This document shows, piece after piece, positions 35,554 through 46,231 of a stretch of 64,000 nucleotides of DNA. Source of the DNA: Gongronella butleri (taxonomy: Eukaryota > Mucoromycota > Mucoromycetes > Mucorales > Cunninghamellaceae); contig JAIWZP010000053.1 of assembly GCA_025201375.1 (NCBI GenBank), positions 124,001 through 188,000 of the forward strand, in the 5' to 3' direction. A program made the translations under genes and the position numbers. How positions within the stretch are numbered: position 1 is the stretch's first letter; each line of letters opens with the position of its first letter. A model generated the notes under the pieces. It saw nothing but the letters and a program-made list of their open reading frames with translations. It was not told the DNA's origin and made no database searches.

Positions 35554-38500
35554 ATGCCGCCTTTCAGTCCATATGAACAGTCGTCGCCCACATCGCCGTC
35601 AATTGATATGAACACTGCGTTTCGAAGGCATATCAACCACGATGCCGTGTCTGTGGAGCTTGGCAACGGGTTTCGACGCTTCAAGGAGAAGGTACCTTTG
35701 AACGGGGCCGCGGCAGCAGCAGCAGCAGGCGGTGGTGCGCTACCACCGGCTTCGTTTTCGCCACAGCGCAAGTATCGACAAAGGAGACCGCTGCTAAAGT
35801 GGCTGCTTCTGTTGTTGGCGCTGTTGTTCATGCTCGGGTACGTGCCGTTCTTCCGGTTTGTGCGTCAATTGCCCACCGTCGACGATTTGCCGTTGCAGCC
35901 CAATCATCCACCATCGAAAGCATACCCAGATACCAGGGGGGCTCTTTCTGTTCGTGACCAGATCGTCCTCTATCGCATCATTGGCAACGACCTGCCGCCT
36001 CGCCACAAAGAGGGCCAGACGCTCTCCAACTTGCAATTCATCCTCGACCACGAGCCCGCTTTTCCAAACACTCGCAAGATCTTTTTACTCAATCGCATAT
36101 CCAACCCGGCCAATGAAGCCACCATCATCCGGCTCCTTGACAAGTACAATCAAGAGTATATCCGCTTGCCCTTTGAAGAGGATGTGTACAAGCAGCTCGA
36201 TTTCCGCTTGGAAGAGTTTCCTGAGCCAGACTTTTTGCACTCTGACGACTACAGGCGCTACAGCAAGGTTTCCAAGCTGCGCATCCTTGATTTTACCTAT
36301 CACGATAAGAATCTCTACGCCATGAACAATGTAAAAATTGCGAAATTTTCTTTTTGGACGGCCATTTGATTTTTTTTTTTTTTGTGTGTGTATAGAATGG
36401 TGGTCGCAACAAGGCCATTGAACACGGCAAATCGATCGACAATGTGCGCTGGATCATGCCGTTTGATGGCAATTGCTTTTTGAGCGCGAATGCGTTCAAA
36501 GAGATCACAGCTCAGCTTGAAAAGCACGGCGACACGACAAAATACTTTACCGTGCCCATGGCACGACTCCTCGACAATAGTGTCTTGCTGACCAACACGG
36601 ATGAGCGTCCAAAAGCCCCTGAAGAGCCTCAGGTCATCTTCCGACACGATGCCCAGGAACGATACAATTTGGACATGCGCTACGGCCGGCGCAGCAAGGT
36701 AAAAAAAAAAAAATAACACAAAGAGAATCCAAGAGGGACTGCAAATCAATCAAAAAAGATAAATTGGAAGCCAAATTCACGGTTTTTTCTTGTTTTTTTG
36801 TAGTTGGAGATTCTCCACCGTCTCGGTGCATTGCAAAACCGGCACTTGAGCCGTCCGACGGTGCCATGGGAACCTGTGGAGCGTCCTTTTAGCGAGGACA
36901 AGGGCAATTTCCGGTCGGTTGGCTGGGTTTTCCGTCTTTTCAGCGGCAATCCGCAGCAAGAAGAGAACAAAAAGGAAGCGAGCTCGATCCGTGCGTTCCA
37001 CCGATTGCTTGCGATTCAATTGTCCCTGGACAGCCTTGATGAGTCGATTGCTCGGCGCGATTTCCGACAAGAAAAGATGTTTTTGTACGACGAGCGTGCC
37101 ATGGCCAATAAGCGATATGGCTATTGGAACAAGAACAAGGGCGTCACGGGCATTATCAATGAGCTCAATCAGCAGGCTGACACGATTGTGCGTGATTTGT
37201 ACGCGTATTACCCGGCCGTCATTGGCAGCATCGACATTTCCTCGTCTTTGCGCCAAGGTGAGCGTGATGTGGACGCGTCACAAGCTCCGCAAGATCAGCA
37301 AGTCGATCAACAAGAGGTATCGGACGCCCCACCTCAGGATTTGCCGCTTGATTTGCCCTTGGATGCACCTGATCAGCAACCGCAACAAGCACAGCAACAA
37401 CCGCAACAAGCACAGCAACAACCGCAACAGCCATTGCCAGAGCGGCTGGGCGTCTTGTCGCAGAATCTGACGATTTTGACATTGGCGCACTATTTCATCG
37501 GCAACGAGCACTATGGCAAATTGGCGGCGAATCTTGTACGCGTGCATCTGCTCGAGCAAGTGGCTGTCACGGAAGAGGACCAATACTCGTCTTCCAAGCG
37601 GATTCCCGACGATAGCCATCTGCTCGATTTCCTGTCGGATCAAGGCTATTCTTTCCCAAGTCTCGGGCGATTCTCGACCATTGACAAGACGCCACGACAC
37701 CAATTCACCGGCAAATCGGCGACAAGCACCACAGTCGTGCCCAATGACTCGCGTGGTCGTTTGCTCAACACGTCCGACTTGACAAAGACCGATCTGTCGT
37801 CGCTACTCGATTGTATCCGCCTGCTTCGACGCATGCAGATGCTCACGCACAAGGAATACATCTACGTCCAGGCCATGGCCGCCGATGTCCTCGAATATCT
37901 CGTCACGTCGCCCGCAGGCATCCATCTTGCACAAATGACCGACCATCGCGGCGTCCTTTACGATCTGCAGGTCACGTCGCTTGCCGCCTTCACCGACGAT
38001 GTCAGGCTCTTTTTGCGTGTGGCCAATCGCTGCCGCATGCGCATTGGCAAGCAATTCACCGCCGACGGCGCCCAGCCTTTCCAGGAACAACGGTTGCACC
38101 AATCGATGCAGCAACAGCAACAGCACCAATACCAGCAAGACCAACAAGATCAACAAGAAGTTCAAAAGGAGGCCAATTCGCCACCCTGGCAGGCCAGTCT
38201 CCACTATGAAAGCTTGAATTTGCAATATTGGACGTCGCTCGCGCGCGGCATTCAAAACGTCGGCATTGGCAAAGATATTTGGCACTACACGGCGAAAAAC
38301 GGCGCATCCATCTCGCATTCGGTGACGCGCTTCTTGCAGCATTATGCGGAGCGCGATTGGGCATCGGAACACGACCGCGCATGGGCACACTCGCGCCTGC
38401 GACCTTTGCTCATGATGACCCATCTGTGCTTCCAGCGCGCCACGCCCGTCGCCACACGCGACGAATTGGATCGCCAATGGGTCGATCACGCCATGTCACA

Positions 38501-38660
38501 GCACGTCTTTGGCCATCCGTATACCTACGACCAGGACCTGACCGCCGCACAGACACCCGAGCACGCCACACACAATGACTTTATGCTCAATCTCCTGGAC
38601 GACCAGGCCAGAGGAAGACCCATTGTTCCCTCATTCTGGATGCTTTCCAGCGTTCTGTAG
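35554..38660 (+). CDS. Type II membrane protein: glycosyltransferase-like plus alginate-lyase-like domains
   Basis: Exons 35554-36330, 36396-36698 and 36804-38660 join in phase to 978 residues. A cytosolic tail of 80 residues with an Ala run is followed by one membrane anchor at about 82-100 (LLKWLLLLLALLFMLGYVPF), so the bulk is probably in the Golgi/ER lumen. Residues about 130-400 look like a nucleotide-sugar transferase domain (VLYRIIGNDLPPRH, IFLLNRISN, VRWIMPFDGNCFL). Residues about 420-970 resemble alginate-lyase-type alpha/alpha toroids (RAFHRLLAIQL, LAHYFIGNEHYGKLAANLVR, YWTSLARGIQNVGIGKDIWHY, ISHSVTRFLQHYA). A Gln/Pro/Ala repeat (about 550-580) and a later Gln run separate the helices. 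The domain calls are from pattern memory; substrate and reaction are unknown. Confidence 0.78.
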
Positions 38661-39045
38661 TTTAGATCTCTCTTTTTTTTTTATTTATTTTATTATTTTT
38701 CTTTAGATGCATTTTCATCCAAAACACAAACACTCACACACTCTCTTTCTATCACACACACACGCACACCGTCCATCCTCAAGCTTGTCAAAAAAATTAA
38801 AATTGCTTGCATTCCCTCGTTTTTCAAATGAAATTGGCTTTTTGACTCATGCCGCGCTGAGACGCGTCTCGCGCAAGACACAGCAACGCGTCAATGGTGA
38901 CGCTGACGCATGAATCGAGACAACAGACGCGTCAGTGGCGTGATGCGCACACATTTTCCTGGTTTTCACTTTTTTTTTAATTATCTACGTGGGTGGATTC
39001 ACCAATGCATTTAAAAATATGGAGACAGATGGGAAAAATAAGAAT
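38661..39045. other. Convergent intergenic region with ACGCGT cluster
   Basis: This 385-base gap between convergent 3' ends holds a CA/CT microsatellite (38735-38770) and three ACGCGT words (38869, 38885, 38928) with related GACGC words between 38865 and 38945. No gene is seen. Confidence 0.5.
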
Positions 39046-40149
39046 CTATGATGACGAGGACGAGGACGAGGCAGCAGCAGTAGCAGTAGCGGGGGATTCT
39101 TGGAAAAGTTTGTCGTTTGCATCGGCATGCTTTGCAAACCATTCTTCGACGGGGCACACCCACGTGATTTCGTACTTGCCGAGCCAGCCCTTGCGTTCCT
39201 TTTTCACGCGGACAAACTGGTGGCGTGATTTGAGAATGTCGGCGGCGTGCGTCTGCATTTCGTTGGTGACGGCGTAAATATGGCGGATGCCCTGCTGGTG
39301 AGCCCAGGCGAGCGCGCGATTGAGCATCAGCGTGCTGAGGCCGCAGTTTTGGAATTCGTGTTTCACGGCGAGGCGCTGCAAGCTGGCTGTGTAGGGCTCG
39401 TGGGGCCCTGCCAGGGCGACGCGTGGGTTGTACGGGTCGAATTGCAAGAATTGAGGGACGCGCAGGTGGTATCGTTCACAGAGCAGCTGGCCAATCTTCT
39501 TCCAGCCCGGCGGCGTGCGTGGACGCTCGTCGTATTGCGTCTCGTCATATTGCACAATGCCCACGGTGCCGCAAACTTGCCCATCCATCTGCAGCACCCA
39601 GAAATGCGACTGTGTGGGCGCGTCGCGTGGCCGTCGCACAAGCTCCGTGGCCGGTTTGGTATCCTTGTCAAAGGTCACGCGCTTCTTGACACCTTCGTCA
39701 TCCTCCAATTTGTCCTTGTCGTCCGAAACAACGCATTCTTCCTTGATGATGTTCATGTACGTGCATTCGGGATCGCGCAAATCATTCTGCCGCGCTTGTT
39801 CAATCCGGTCCACGACATCCAGGCGGTCAGTCAGCACAAAAAGACCAGCAAACGCAACGACAATCCACGCCAATGAGATGATGCCGCGCAGCACAGGATA
39901 AACCCACCAAGGCAGGCCCATCCCATCAAGCACAATAGGCACACACATCATCAGATACGCGTAAATGCCCAGCCAGCCTAGCCAAAACAGGGGGCTCTTC
40001 AACTTGGCCTTGACACCCTCCGGCACAAGCGCAAAATACGTGCTGTAAAATATAAAGTCGACTTGATCGTGGTCGCTCGCGCGGTACGACCGCAAAATAA
40101 GACGCGGCGAATCAGTGTCAGCACCAGACGACGGAGACATGGCAGCCAT
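39046..40149 (-). CDS. Membrane-anchored GNAT-type N-acetyltransferase
   Basis: One unspliced frame of 367 residues. After a short N-terminal block (LILRSYRASDHDQVDFIFY), two or three hydrophobic segments follow between about 50 and 110 (PLFWLGWLGIYAYLMMC, GIISLAWIVVAFAGLFVL). The acetyltransferase fold comes next: FWVLQMDGQVCGTVGIVQYDE, ASLQRLAVKHEFQNCGLSTLMLNRAL (motif A with a QxxGL variant of the acetyl-CoA loop), and HIYAVTNEMQTHAADI. The order, an N-terminal GNAT strand interrupted by membrane helices, recalls the NAT8-type family, which acts at the ER. Substrate unknown. The C-terminal end is a run of Ala and Ser. A second in-frame Met lies at codon 4. Confidence 0.82.
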   Translation of the reverse strand: MAAMSPSSGADTDSPRLILRSYRASDHDQVDFIFYSTYFALVPEGVKAKLKSPLFWLGWLGIYAYLMMCVPIVLDGMGLPWWVYPVLRGIISLAWIVVAFAGLFVLTDRLDVVDRIEQARQNDLRDPECTYMNIIKEECVVSDDKDKLEDDEGVKKRVTFDKDTKPATELVRRPRDAPTQSHFWVLQMDGQVCGTVGIVQYDETQYDERPRTPPGWKKIGQLLCERYHLRVPQFLQFDPYNPRVALAGPHEPYTASLQRLAVKHEFQNCGLSTLMLNRALAWAHQQGIRHIYAVTNEMQTHAADILKSRHQFVRVKKERKGWLGKYEITWVCPVEEWFAKHADANDKLFQESPATATAAASSSSSSS

Positions 40150-40398
40150 AAAGTGTGGAAAAGGTCGGTGGCAAAAAGAAAAAGTTGGAAAAAAGCACGA
40201 TCGCCTTTAAAAAAAAAAAAAAGACAAAAGGAAAGAGACAAAAAGAAAAGAAGTCGAGATCGCCCCGCTTTGTTGGATATCAGCACCCAAAAAGAGACGA
40301 TACATTCAGACTCCGCTGCACCCTGGTGCAAAAATGCCCAGTGCAAAACGCAAAATGACATGACATTAAAGAAGATCGTGCTCGATTTTTTTATTTTT

Positions 40399-41408
40399 CT
40401 ATTTGCCTGCGCGATGACTCAATAGCAGCAGCTTGTTGTTGGACCATTGCCGTAGCTGGATGGCGCTCTCTTGCCCCGATTTAAACACTAAAAAGACGAT
40501 TTATCAGCTAATTGCGCCAGATCACATGCCCAGTCGCTTGCTTACACTCTTTTTCCGTCTCGTCTAGCCGCTGCAGGAAATCTTGCCCCATGCTGTTAGA
40601 ACCTGATTGTGAGAAATTCATGATCCCGCGTAGCCGGATCTTAAACGACTAGAGAAAACAAAGCAAAATGACGGGGAATTGATCAGAACGCGTGCCGAAT
40701 GCCTTCGCCTTTTTTTTTCCAGCCGCTCGATGGCTTACCGATTCGAGCACAGTCGCAAGCTCAGGCAGGTCCACCAGCTTGAGCAATTTGTGGCCGAAAA
40801 TGTAGTAAAAGGGACATAAAAGACGATAATCCACTGATGACGGACTGGCATCCAGCGCATTACGCACGCGCGACCCAAACGCCTTAGGCAATTCCATCTG
40901 GATCAATGCCCTAGCAACGCAGAAAGAAAAAATGAGTGCTATCAGCCTTCCTAGCCAGTTAGACCCTTGAATCCTTCTCATTTCAACTCACTGCTGATCT
41001 TCTAGTCTGTAAAAAAGGAGAGTGGTGTAAGCCATGGCATTCAATGCACTCAATTGTGTCACTTACGTCAAATTCACCATGGCCTTTGCAAGCCAAAACG
41101 GGATCTCGAGGCGGCTGCCCTGGGGTACCTGCAAAAACAAAAAGAGCGTGGGTTTTGCGTGTTTTATGCTCTAAAAGACGGCGACGCGTCACCTACGGCT
41201 GTTTCGTCGCCCGTCAGGTTGACCTGTGAGCCAATGGTATGTTGAAATATACAAGGTATCTTCTGTTGAAAGGGAACAAAGAGGAAAAAAGGCGACAAAA
41301 ACGGTCGTTAGGCAAGTTGGAGGGCAAAACGGGGAAACAGAGACGCCCGATCCTTACGGTGTAGTCGGCAAGTATGGAATCTATGTCATAATACTCGTTG
41401 TTCTCCAT
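40399..41408 (-). CDS. PSF3: GINS complex subunit Psf3
   Basis: Seven small exons (41408-41358, 41262-41197, 41128-41067, 41006-40992, 40910-40739, 40648-40546 and 40487-40399) join in phase to 185 residues. GINS is part of the CMG helicase that opens DNA at replication forks. Psf3 marks are the start YYDIDSILADYTKIPCIF, the B-domain strand SRLEIPFWLAKAMVNL, the helical domain start IQMELPKAF, NALDASPSSVDYR and YYIFGHKLLKLVDL, and a conserved C-terminal helix. Exon 4 has just 15 bases (TLEDQ). The exon 2 donor was set at GTAGGT because this gives the SRLEIPFW block in frame. The gene lies 249 bases downstream of the divergently placed GNAT start, on the same strand. Confidence 0.9.
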
Positions 41409-41819
41409 GCTAGACGAGGAAGAGACGAGAAAAGGGGAAGAAGAAAAAAATGGACGGCTGGCTCAAAACGCGCCTTGAAAGAAAAAAAAATTCGACAACG
41501 CGCCTCACCCCGCCCCGCCCGTGACCGCGGGCGCAGCCAATTGGCTTTGCCTTTGCTCGGCGCGTAAAAAACCAGGGCACAGCACACCCAACACCTGAGT
41601 TAAAGCGACCCAAAGTCCATTTCTGCGCTGTTGGCGCGAAACTGCTCGTAAACAACTGCTTTTTATTGCCCCGTTGCCTCGTTCCTTTGCCCGCCTTTTT
41701 TTTTTATCTGCTCAAAGACCATTTGCGCTTTGATGAAAACCACCATTGTTGCAGACAAAAACCGGTTTTGCATCCACGATCGCATTTTTGGCCCCTTTTC
41801 GCCTAGAAATAAAGCACGT

Positions 41820-43130
41820 GAAATCAATTGAACCCGTTCGCGAATAAATGAGCATTTAATAGTTTGATCCGCACATCGATACGTTGGGCCGTTGTCGCGC
41901 ACGCCACCAAAATGGGAAAATCAGGGCCAATCGACCGTTGATAGCTAACTCGCCGAGATCGTAACACAACGTCTCCAAACACAAGCCCTTTTACCGTAAT
42001 TGGTCGCTGATTCATTTGAGATGACTCGCACGTAGATGCGTTGGGCCGTTGTCGCATGCCTTACCATAATGGACAAATCCTTACCGCACTTTGGCTGGGC
42101 GCGACCTCTGGATCTTATTCATCGGGCCCCATGTTAGAGCTAGTGAATGCTGAACGCAAAACATGAACGATGTCAAGTTTTTTCAGAGATCGCATCATTC
42201 AGCCCTGAGAAAATGCATTTTGCACAATTTTAGGGCCAAATCAACTCCGTGAAGGCTAACTTGTGGAGAACTCGACGCGATGTCTCCAAACGACAAGCGC
42301 TTTCACCGCGTCCGGCCGCTCATTCATTTGAGGTGACTCACGCGTCCAGGCGCTCATTCGTTGCCGCCGTACGAGACCAAATGCTGGTGAATTTACCCCC
42401 TTTACGCCTACGAAACTGGCGCTTCATCAGAAACTTGCTCATCGGGTCCCAAATTTGGACCAGTTGATGGTAGACTTAATTCTCCAGCGGTATTAATTTA
42501 TTTCGGGAATCGGATAGCTCAGCCTTGAGAAATCTTGAGATTCGTGTTTGCCAGTGAAACCCCAGCGCCAAACGATATTTACGCGTTCCTCCCGATGAGC
42601 CTGACCATATGGTATGGCGCCAACAAATTTAGACCAGTGGATACTACAGTAGACTCAAAACTTCGACGCTTCCAAGTTTTTCCAGAGATCGGATCACTCG
42701 CTCGGTCCTGAGAAGAAAATGCTTTTTTTTTTTTTGCATAATTTCACTATTTCAGGGCGAAATCAAAGTCAATTCGACACTTGAAGGCTAACTCACCGAG
42801 AACTCGACGCGATGCCATCTCCAAACCACAAGCGCTTTTACCGCGCGCGTTTGCTACAGTATCTAGTGAAATTCCTGTGAGAGCCAGAGTCAAACAATAT
42901 TTTACGCGTTCCTTCCAATGAGGCTGGCCATACGGCTCCAAATTTAGACCAGTGAAGACTGAAGAATAATACTGTACTCGATCCAAAACTTCAATGATTC
43001 CAAGTTTTTTTTTCGCAAATCGGATTTCGGATCACTCGCTGGTCTTGAGAAATCTCGAGACTCGTGTTTACGGTAGTACTAGTGAAAACGCAAAGCCAAA
43101 ATACCGTAATATTTTACGCGTTATTGTTTT
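41820..43130 (+). repeat. Degenerate tandem repeat array, related to the 3' end of R2
   Basis: Blocks recur in the same order with 200-500-base spacing. Block a, GGGCCAA/GGGCGAAATCAA with GCTAACTCxCCGAGAxC and GATGTCTCCAAACxACAAGCGCTTTTACCG, is near 41920, 42235 and 42757. Block b, CCCAAATTTGGACCAGTTGATGG or AAATTTAGACCAGTG, is near 42449, 42627 and 42935. Block c, CCAAGTTTTTCCAGAGATCGGATCACTCG with CTTGAGAAATC, is near 42177, 42688 and 43000. Block d, GTGAxAxCxxxAGxCAAAxxATxTTTACGCGTT, is near 42554, 42878 and 43081. Block b also resembles about 33990 and 62440 in R2. Confidence 0.65.
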
Positions 43131-43747
43131 TCGTTTTTTGGAGCAAAATCTTGCTTGAATCACGGGCAAGCAAAGGCCTCACCTTTTATTTTTTTTTCGA
43201 CGCGCAAGCACTGAACAGACCAATTTGTGCAAAAGTGAACAAATGCACAAAAGCACTACTCAATGCGGGTTTTTGGCAATTCGAAGCAGACTCCCAAGTA
43301 CACAGTCATTATTGCTTGGTCAAATGGACTTGGCAGTGCAGCCAGCTGCAAGTGGCAATGCATCACAGATCCGACTTACGCAGGGACACAAGCGGATGGC
43401 AGCATTAAAAAAAATTTAAAAAGGGGATTGTGGTCGGACGCCAAATGACCAATATGGAAATGGTGTCATGCCGTCATCATTTCGGATCACCGACAATCCC
43501 GCTCAATGCGACGGAACCATCGCTGTGTTATGCAACCCTGAATATGGATCATAAGAACGAATGACCGCGTAATGCCATTAGTGCGCGCGGACATGTTCGC
43601 CGAGAAATATCTTAATTACTGTAAGATTCAAAATGAAAGAATGACAAACGATACAGTAAATGATGATTCAGAAAAACGCTTGGCCATTTTGAGAAAGGGT
43701 CAAGCGAAGTATCATAAAAAAAAAAGAGAGATGCACTGGGTACGTAC

Positions 43748-43800
43748 AGTACAGTGGGTGGCCAAAAAAAAGCTACCCCCCTGGTAATTTTTGCAGTGCC
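43748..43800 (+). mobile_element. Tc1/mariner-like terminal repeat, single end
   Basis: CAGTGGGTGGCCAAAAAAAA followed by GCTACCCCCC and GTAATTTTTGCAGTG has the layout of Tc1/mariner ends (CAGTG, then GGCCAAAA, then a pyrimidine or ACCCC block). It is directly preceded by TA, the target dinucleotide of that superfamily. No matching inverted end or transposase frame was found nearby, so this is a solo or truncated end. Confidence 0.5.
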
Positions 43801-43902
43801 AGCAATCAAGTTAATCTCTTTAATCTCTTCTGTATTGATCAATAATGGCTCGAATGACATGAAATTTCGTAGGAACAACGATATAAAAGTATAAAAACGA
43901 TT

Positions 43903-44645
43903 CTAAAATTATGAAGTGGCTATAGAAAGCGGATTTTGGAACAGACCAAAAAAGGGGTACCAGACGCGTCATGCGACGCGACGCATACCTACGCGTATAC
44001 TGTACAATGGCCCTGGGAGTGAAATGACATTATGAACATCATCTCCAATTTTTTCCAAGACGAGTTCTTCAATGGTACCTGATTGTATTCTATGAATCAA
44101 TTTCAAGTTACAGGCATCACATCGGTGCTGTGAGCGATAAATGTATAATCATCATGTGACGCGTGCACGTGTCAGACGCGTCAAAACTTGCGCGTTTCTT
44201 TTTAACATGGTCGTAGTGCTCCTACTGGTTGATATAATCACAATCAATTGAAAACTACATATTCTAGCACTTCAAATTAAATGTTTACAATGGTCTCAAG
44301 CCAACAAGATATTTAAATTAGTTGCCAGAGGAGGTAAAAATGTTTTTCCATATGGGCTTGTTGACGCGTCCGCTTGACAGTGACGCCGCGTCACATGATG
44401 ATTTTACATTTATCGCTCACAGCACCGATGTGATGCCTGTAACTTGAAATTGATTCATTTAGAATACAATCAGGTACCATTGAACTCGTCTTGGAAAAAA
44501 TTGGAGATGGTGTTCACAATGTCATTTCACTCCCAGGGCCATTGTATACGCGTACCGTAGGTATGCGTCGCGTCGCATGACGCGTCTGGTACCCCTTTTT
44601 TGGTCTGTTCCAAAATCCGCTTTCTATAGCCACTTCATAATTTTT
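43903..44645. mobile_element. Long inverted-repeat (foldback/MITE-like) element
   Basis: The left arm (about 43903-44185) and right arm (about 44365-44645) are near-identical reverse complements of about 270-280 bases. They begin with AAAATTATGAAGTGGCTATAG. Shared blocks include GGAACAGACCAAAAAAGGGGTACCAGACGCGTC, CCCTGGGAGTGAAATGACATT, CTCCAATTTTTTCCAAGACGAGTTC and GGCATCACATCGGTGCTGTGAGCG. Differences are a few single bases and small indels. The roughly 180-base centre (44186-44364) is AT-rich and has no open frame of note. Clear target-site duplications were not identified. Confidence 0.85.
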
Positions 44646-44854
44646 GAAGACAAGGAAAGGCATTCATGGGCGGCAAGCCAGTATCATAAGGGGCAGGGAG
44701 ACAAGGCAAGGGCGGATGATGATCATGGTGGCGTGAGGAAGCGAGCGATGCACGCAAAGGAAAAAAAAGGAAAAAGGTCAAAAAGGCGTGGCACATGTCG
44801 GGAACGCGGGGCGGATCCTGACACGGCGCGCTATCATACAGTATCATATCATAC

Positions 44855-45610
44855 TGTAGCTTGGGTTTTATGTAAATAACTTTTTGCATGCATCGGTCAT
44901 TTCACCAGGCTGCATCCCACTACTCATTCAGCACACAGAAATGTGCAAAATAAAAAAATAAAAAAATAAAAATTCCATGCAATCCACCACCTTAATTTGG
45001 AAGTGTCAAACCTTAAATTTTTTCAAAAAAATCTTGCCTAAATAAGTACTGTAAGCAATTTTCTCAGTCGATCGCCATTCATGCGTCACTCTTCTTTGCG
45101 CATTTCTCTCAAGTTGGGGCGACGACCTGCCATTTTGTGTGCCAATGGGAAATTGTCGGAGTAACCTGTTTGGGATGCATTGATCGCTCGGAGTTCGAAA
45201 TTTCCCAAATTTGGCATTTCTGAGATTGAAACGTATGACCCCTGAGTGACCCCTGAATTTTTCAAAAGTGGTCGTAGCGCTTTGGGGGTTTATTAAGCTT
45301 TTTTGTTGCAAATTTTGCGCTGATTTCGATGCAGGTATTTTTGAGCGGTATCAACCACGCAGATAGCGAGATGAATGCAAAACAGTGCAAATCTGACGTT
45401 TTTGGCATTTTCGAGTCCAAAAAAAATCGGGCGGGTCTGTCTTGACAATTGGGCGGTAGTTTAAGACGTGGTGCATTTTTCATTGGCGGACAGGCAGGCT
45501 GTAAAAAAATTTCTGGAGGCACAGCAGACCGGCAAAATCTGAAAAACACGCTCTTTGGTTTTTAAAAGATAAATGTCCACGTTTTTGTGCAGTATAGCGC
45601 GACGCTTGAG
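44855..45610 (+). repeat. Dispersed repeat family R1, copy 3
   Basis: This copy starts at AGCTTGGGTTTT, CTTTTTGCATGCATCGGTCATTTCACCAG, 210 bases after the inverted-repeat element. It carries all the later R1 landmarks, including GTTTGGGATGCATTGATCGCTCGGAGTTCGAAATT, CCCTGAGTGACCCCTGAATTTTTCAAAAGTGGTCG and TGTAAAAAAATTTCTGGAGGCACAGCA. Confidence 0.78.
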
Positions 45611-46231
45611 GCATTGAAACGATAGCACGCATCAGTTTCTGTCCACTGCGATCATAATACGGACAGATTAAACGCTTTATTTGTGTGCAAAGATACAGTA
45701 AAAAACGGACGAAATTTGTGCTTTTGTGCATTTTCTTGGGCATTTTTTACTAGTCAACTTTTTTCAAACCGAGACAGCAGGACACACTCTATGATATGCT
45801 TACAAACCTGCCTTCACCAAGTTTGAGAGACACAGGTTCACAGAATCCGCGCCGGTGCAACATTCATTGCATTGATGTCAGAAGATTGCCAGATTACTGT
45901 ATTGACAATGTATTTGCTTGATAACCGGGGTAGCCGCTCTCTTCCAAGTGCTACATAATGTGAGAGCAGATGAAGCGTTCCTTCAGCGTCATGCGCAACA
46001 TCATGTAATACGTAGTCATTAAAAACGGTGCAGAAATGCAAAAAGGTAAATTTTCTTATCCTTCCCAACATGATGATTGAGCGTAAAAAAAAGAGAGCGC
46101 GGCGGAGTTTGAAGCGCATGGCAGAAAAGAGCCGCAATCCGCGCGGAACGGCGGAAGACGGTTGTTTCTTTTTCCCTTTTTTTTTTTTGTCACTCTTTTT
46201 TGTTCATTCTCGCATTTAATCACCCCGTGAC

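Larger units (their letters stand above)
41409..46231. other. 4.8-kb gene-free, repeat-filled island
   Basis: This is the longest stretch without a gene. It contains a degenerate tandem array (about 41820-43130), a Tc1/mariner-like end (43748-43800), a long inverted-repeat element (43903-44645) and R1 copy 3 (44855-45610). TACAGTA words are scattered from 42640 to 45900. The last 150 bases are the T-rich promoter of the mitochondrial gene. Confidence 0.6.

Noticed and set aside
42640..45900. CRISPR-like regular repeats
   Set aside because: The repeated words are short, irregularly spaced and in fungal nuclear DNA; they form degenerate tandem and dispersed repeats.
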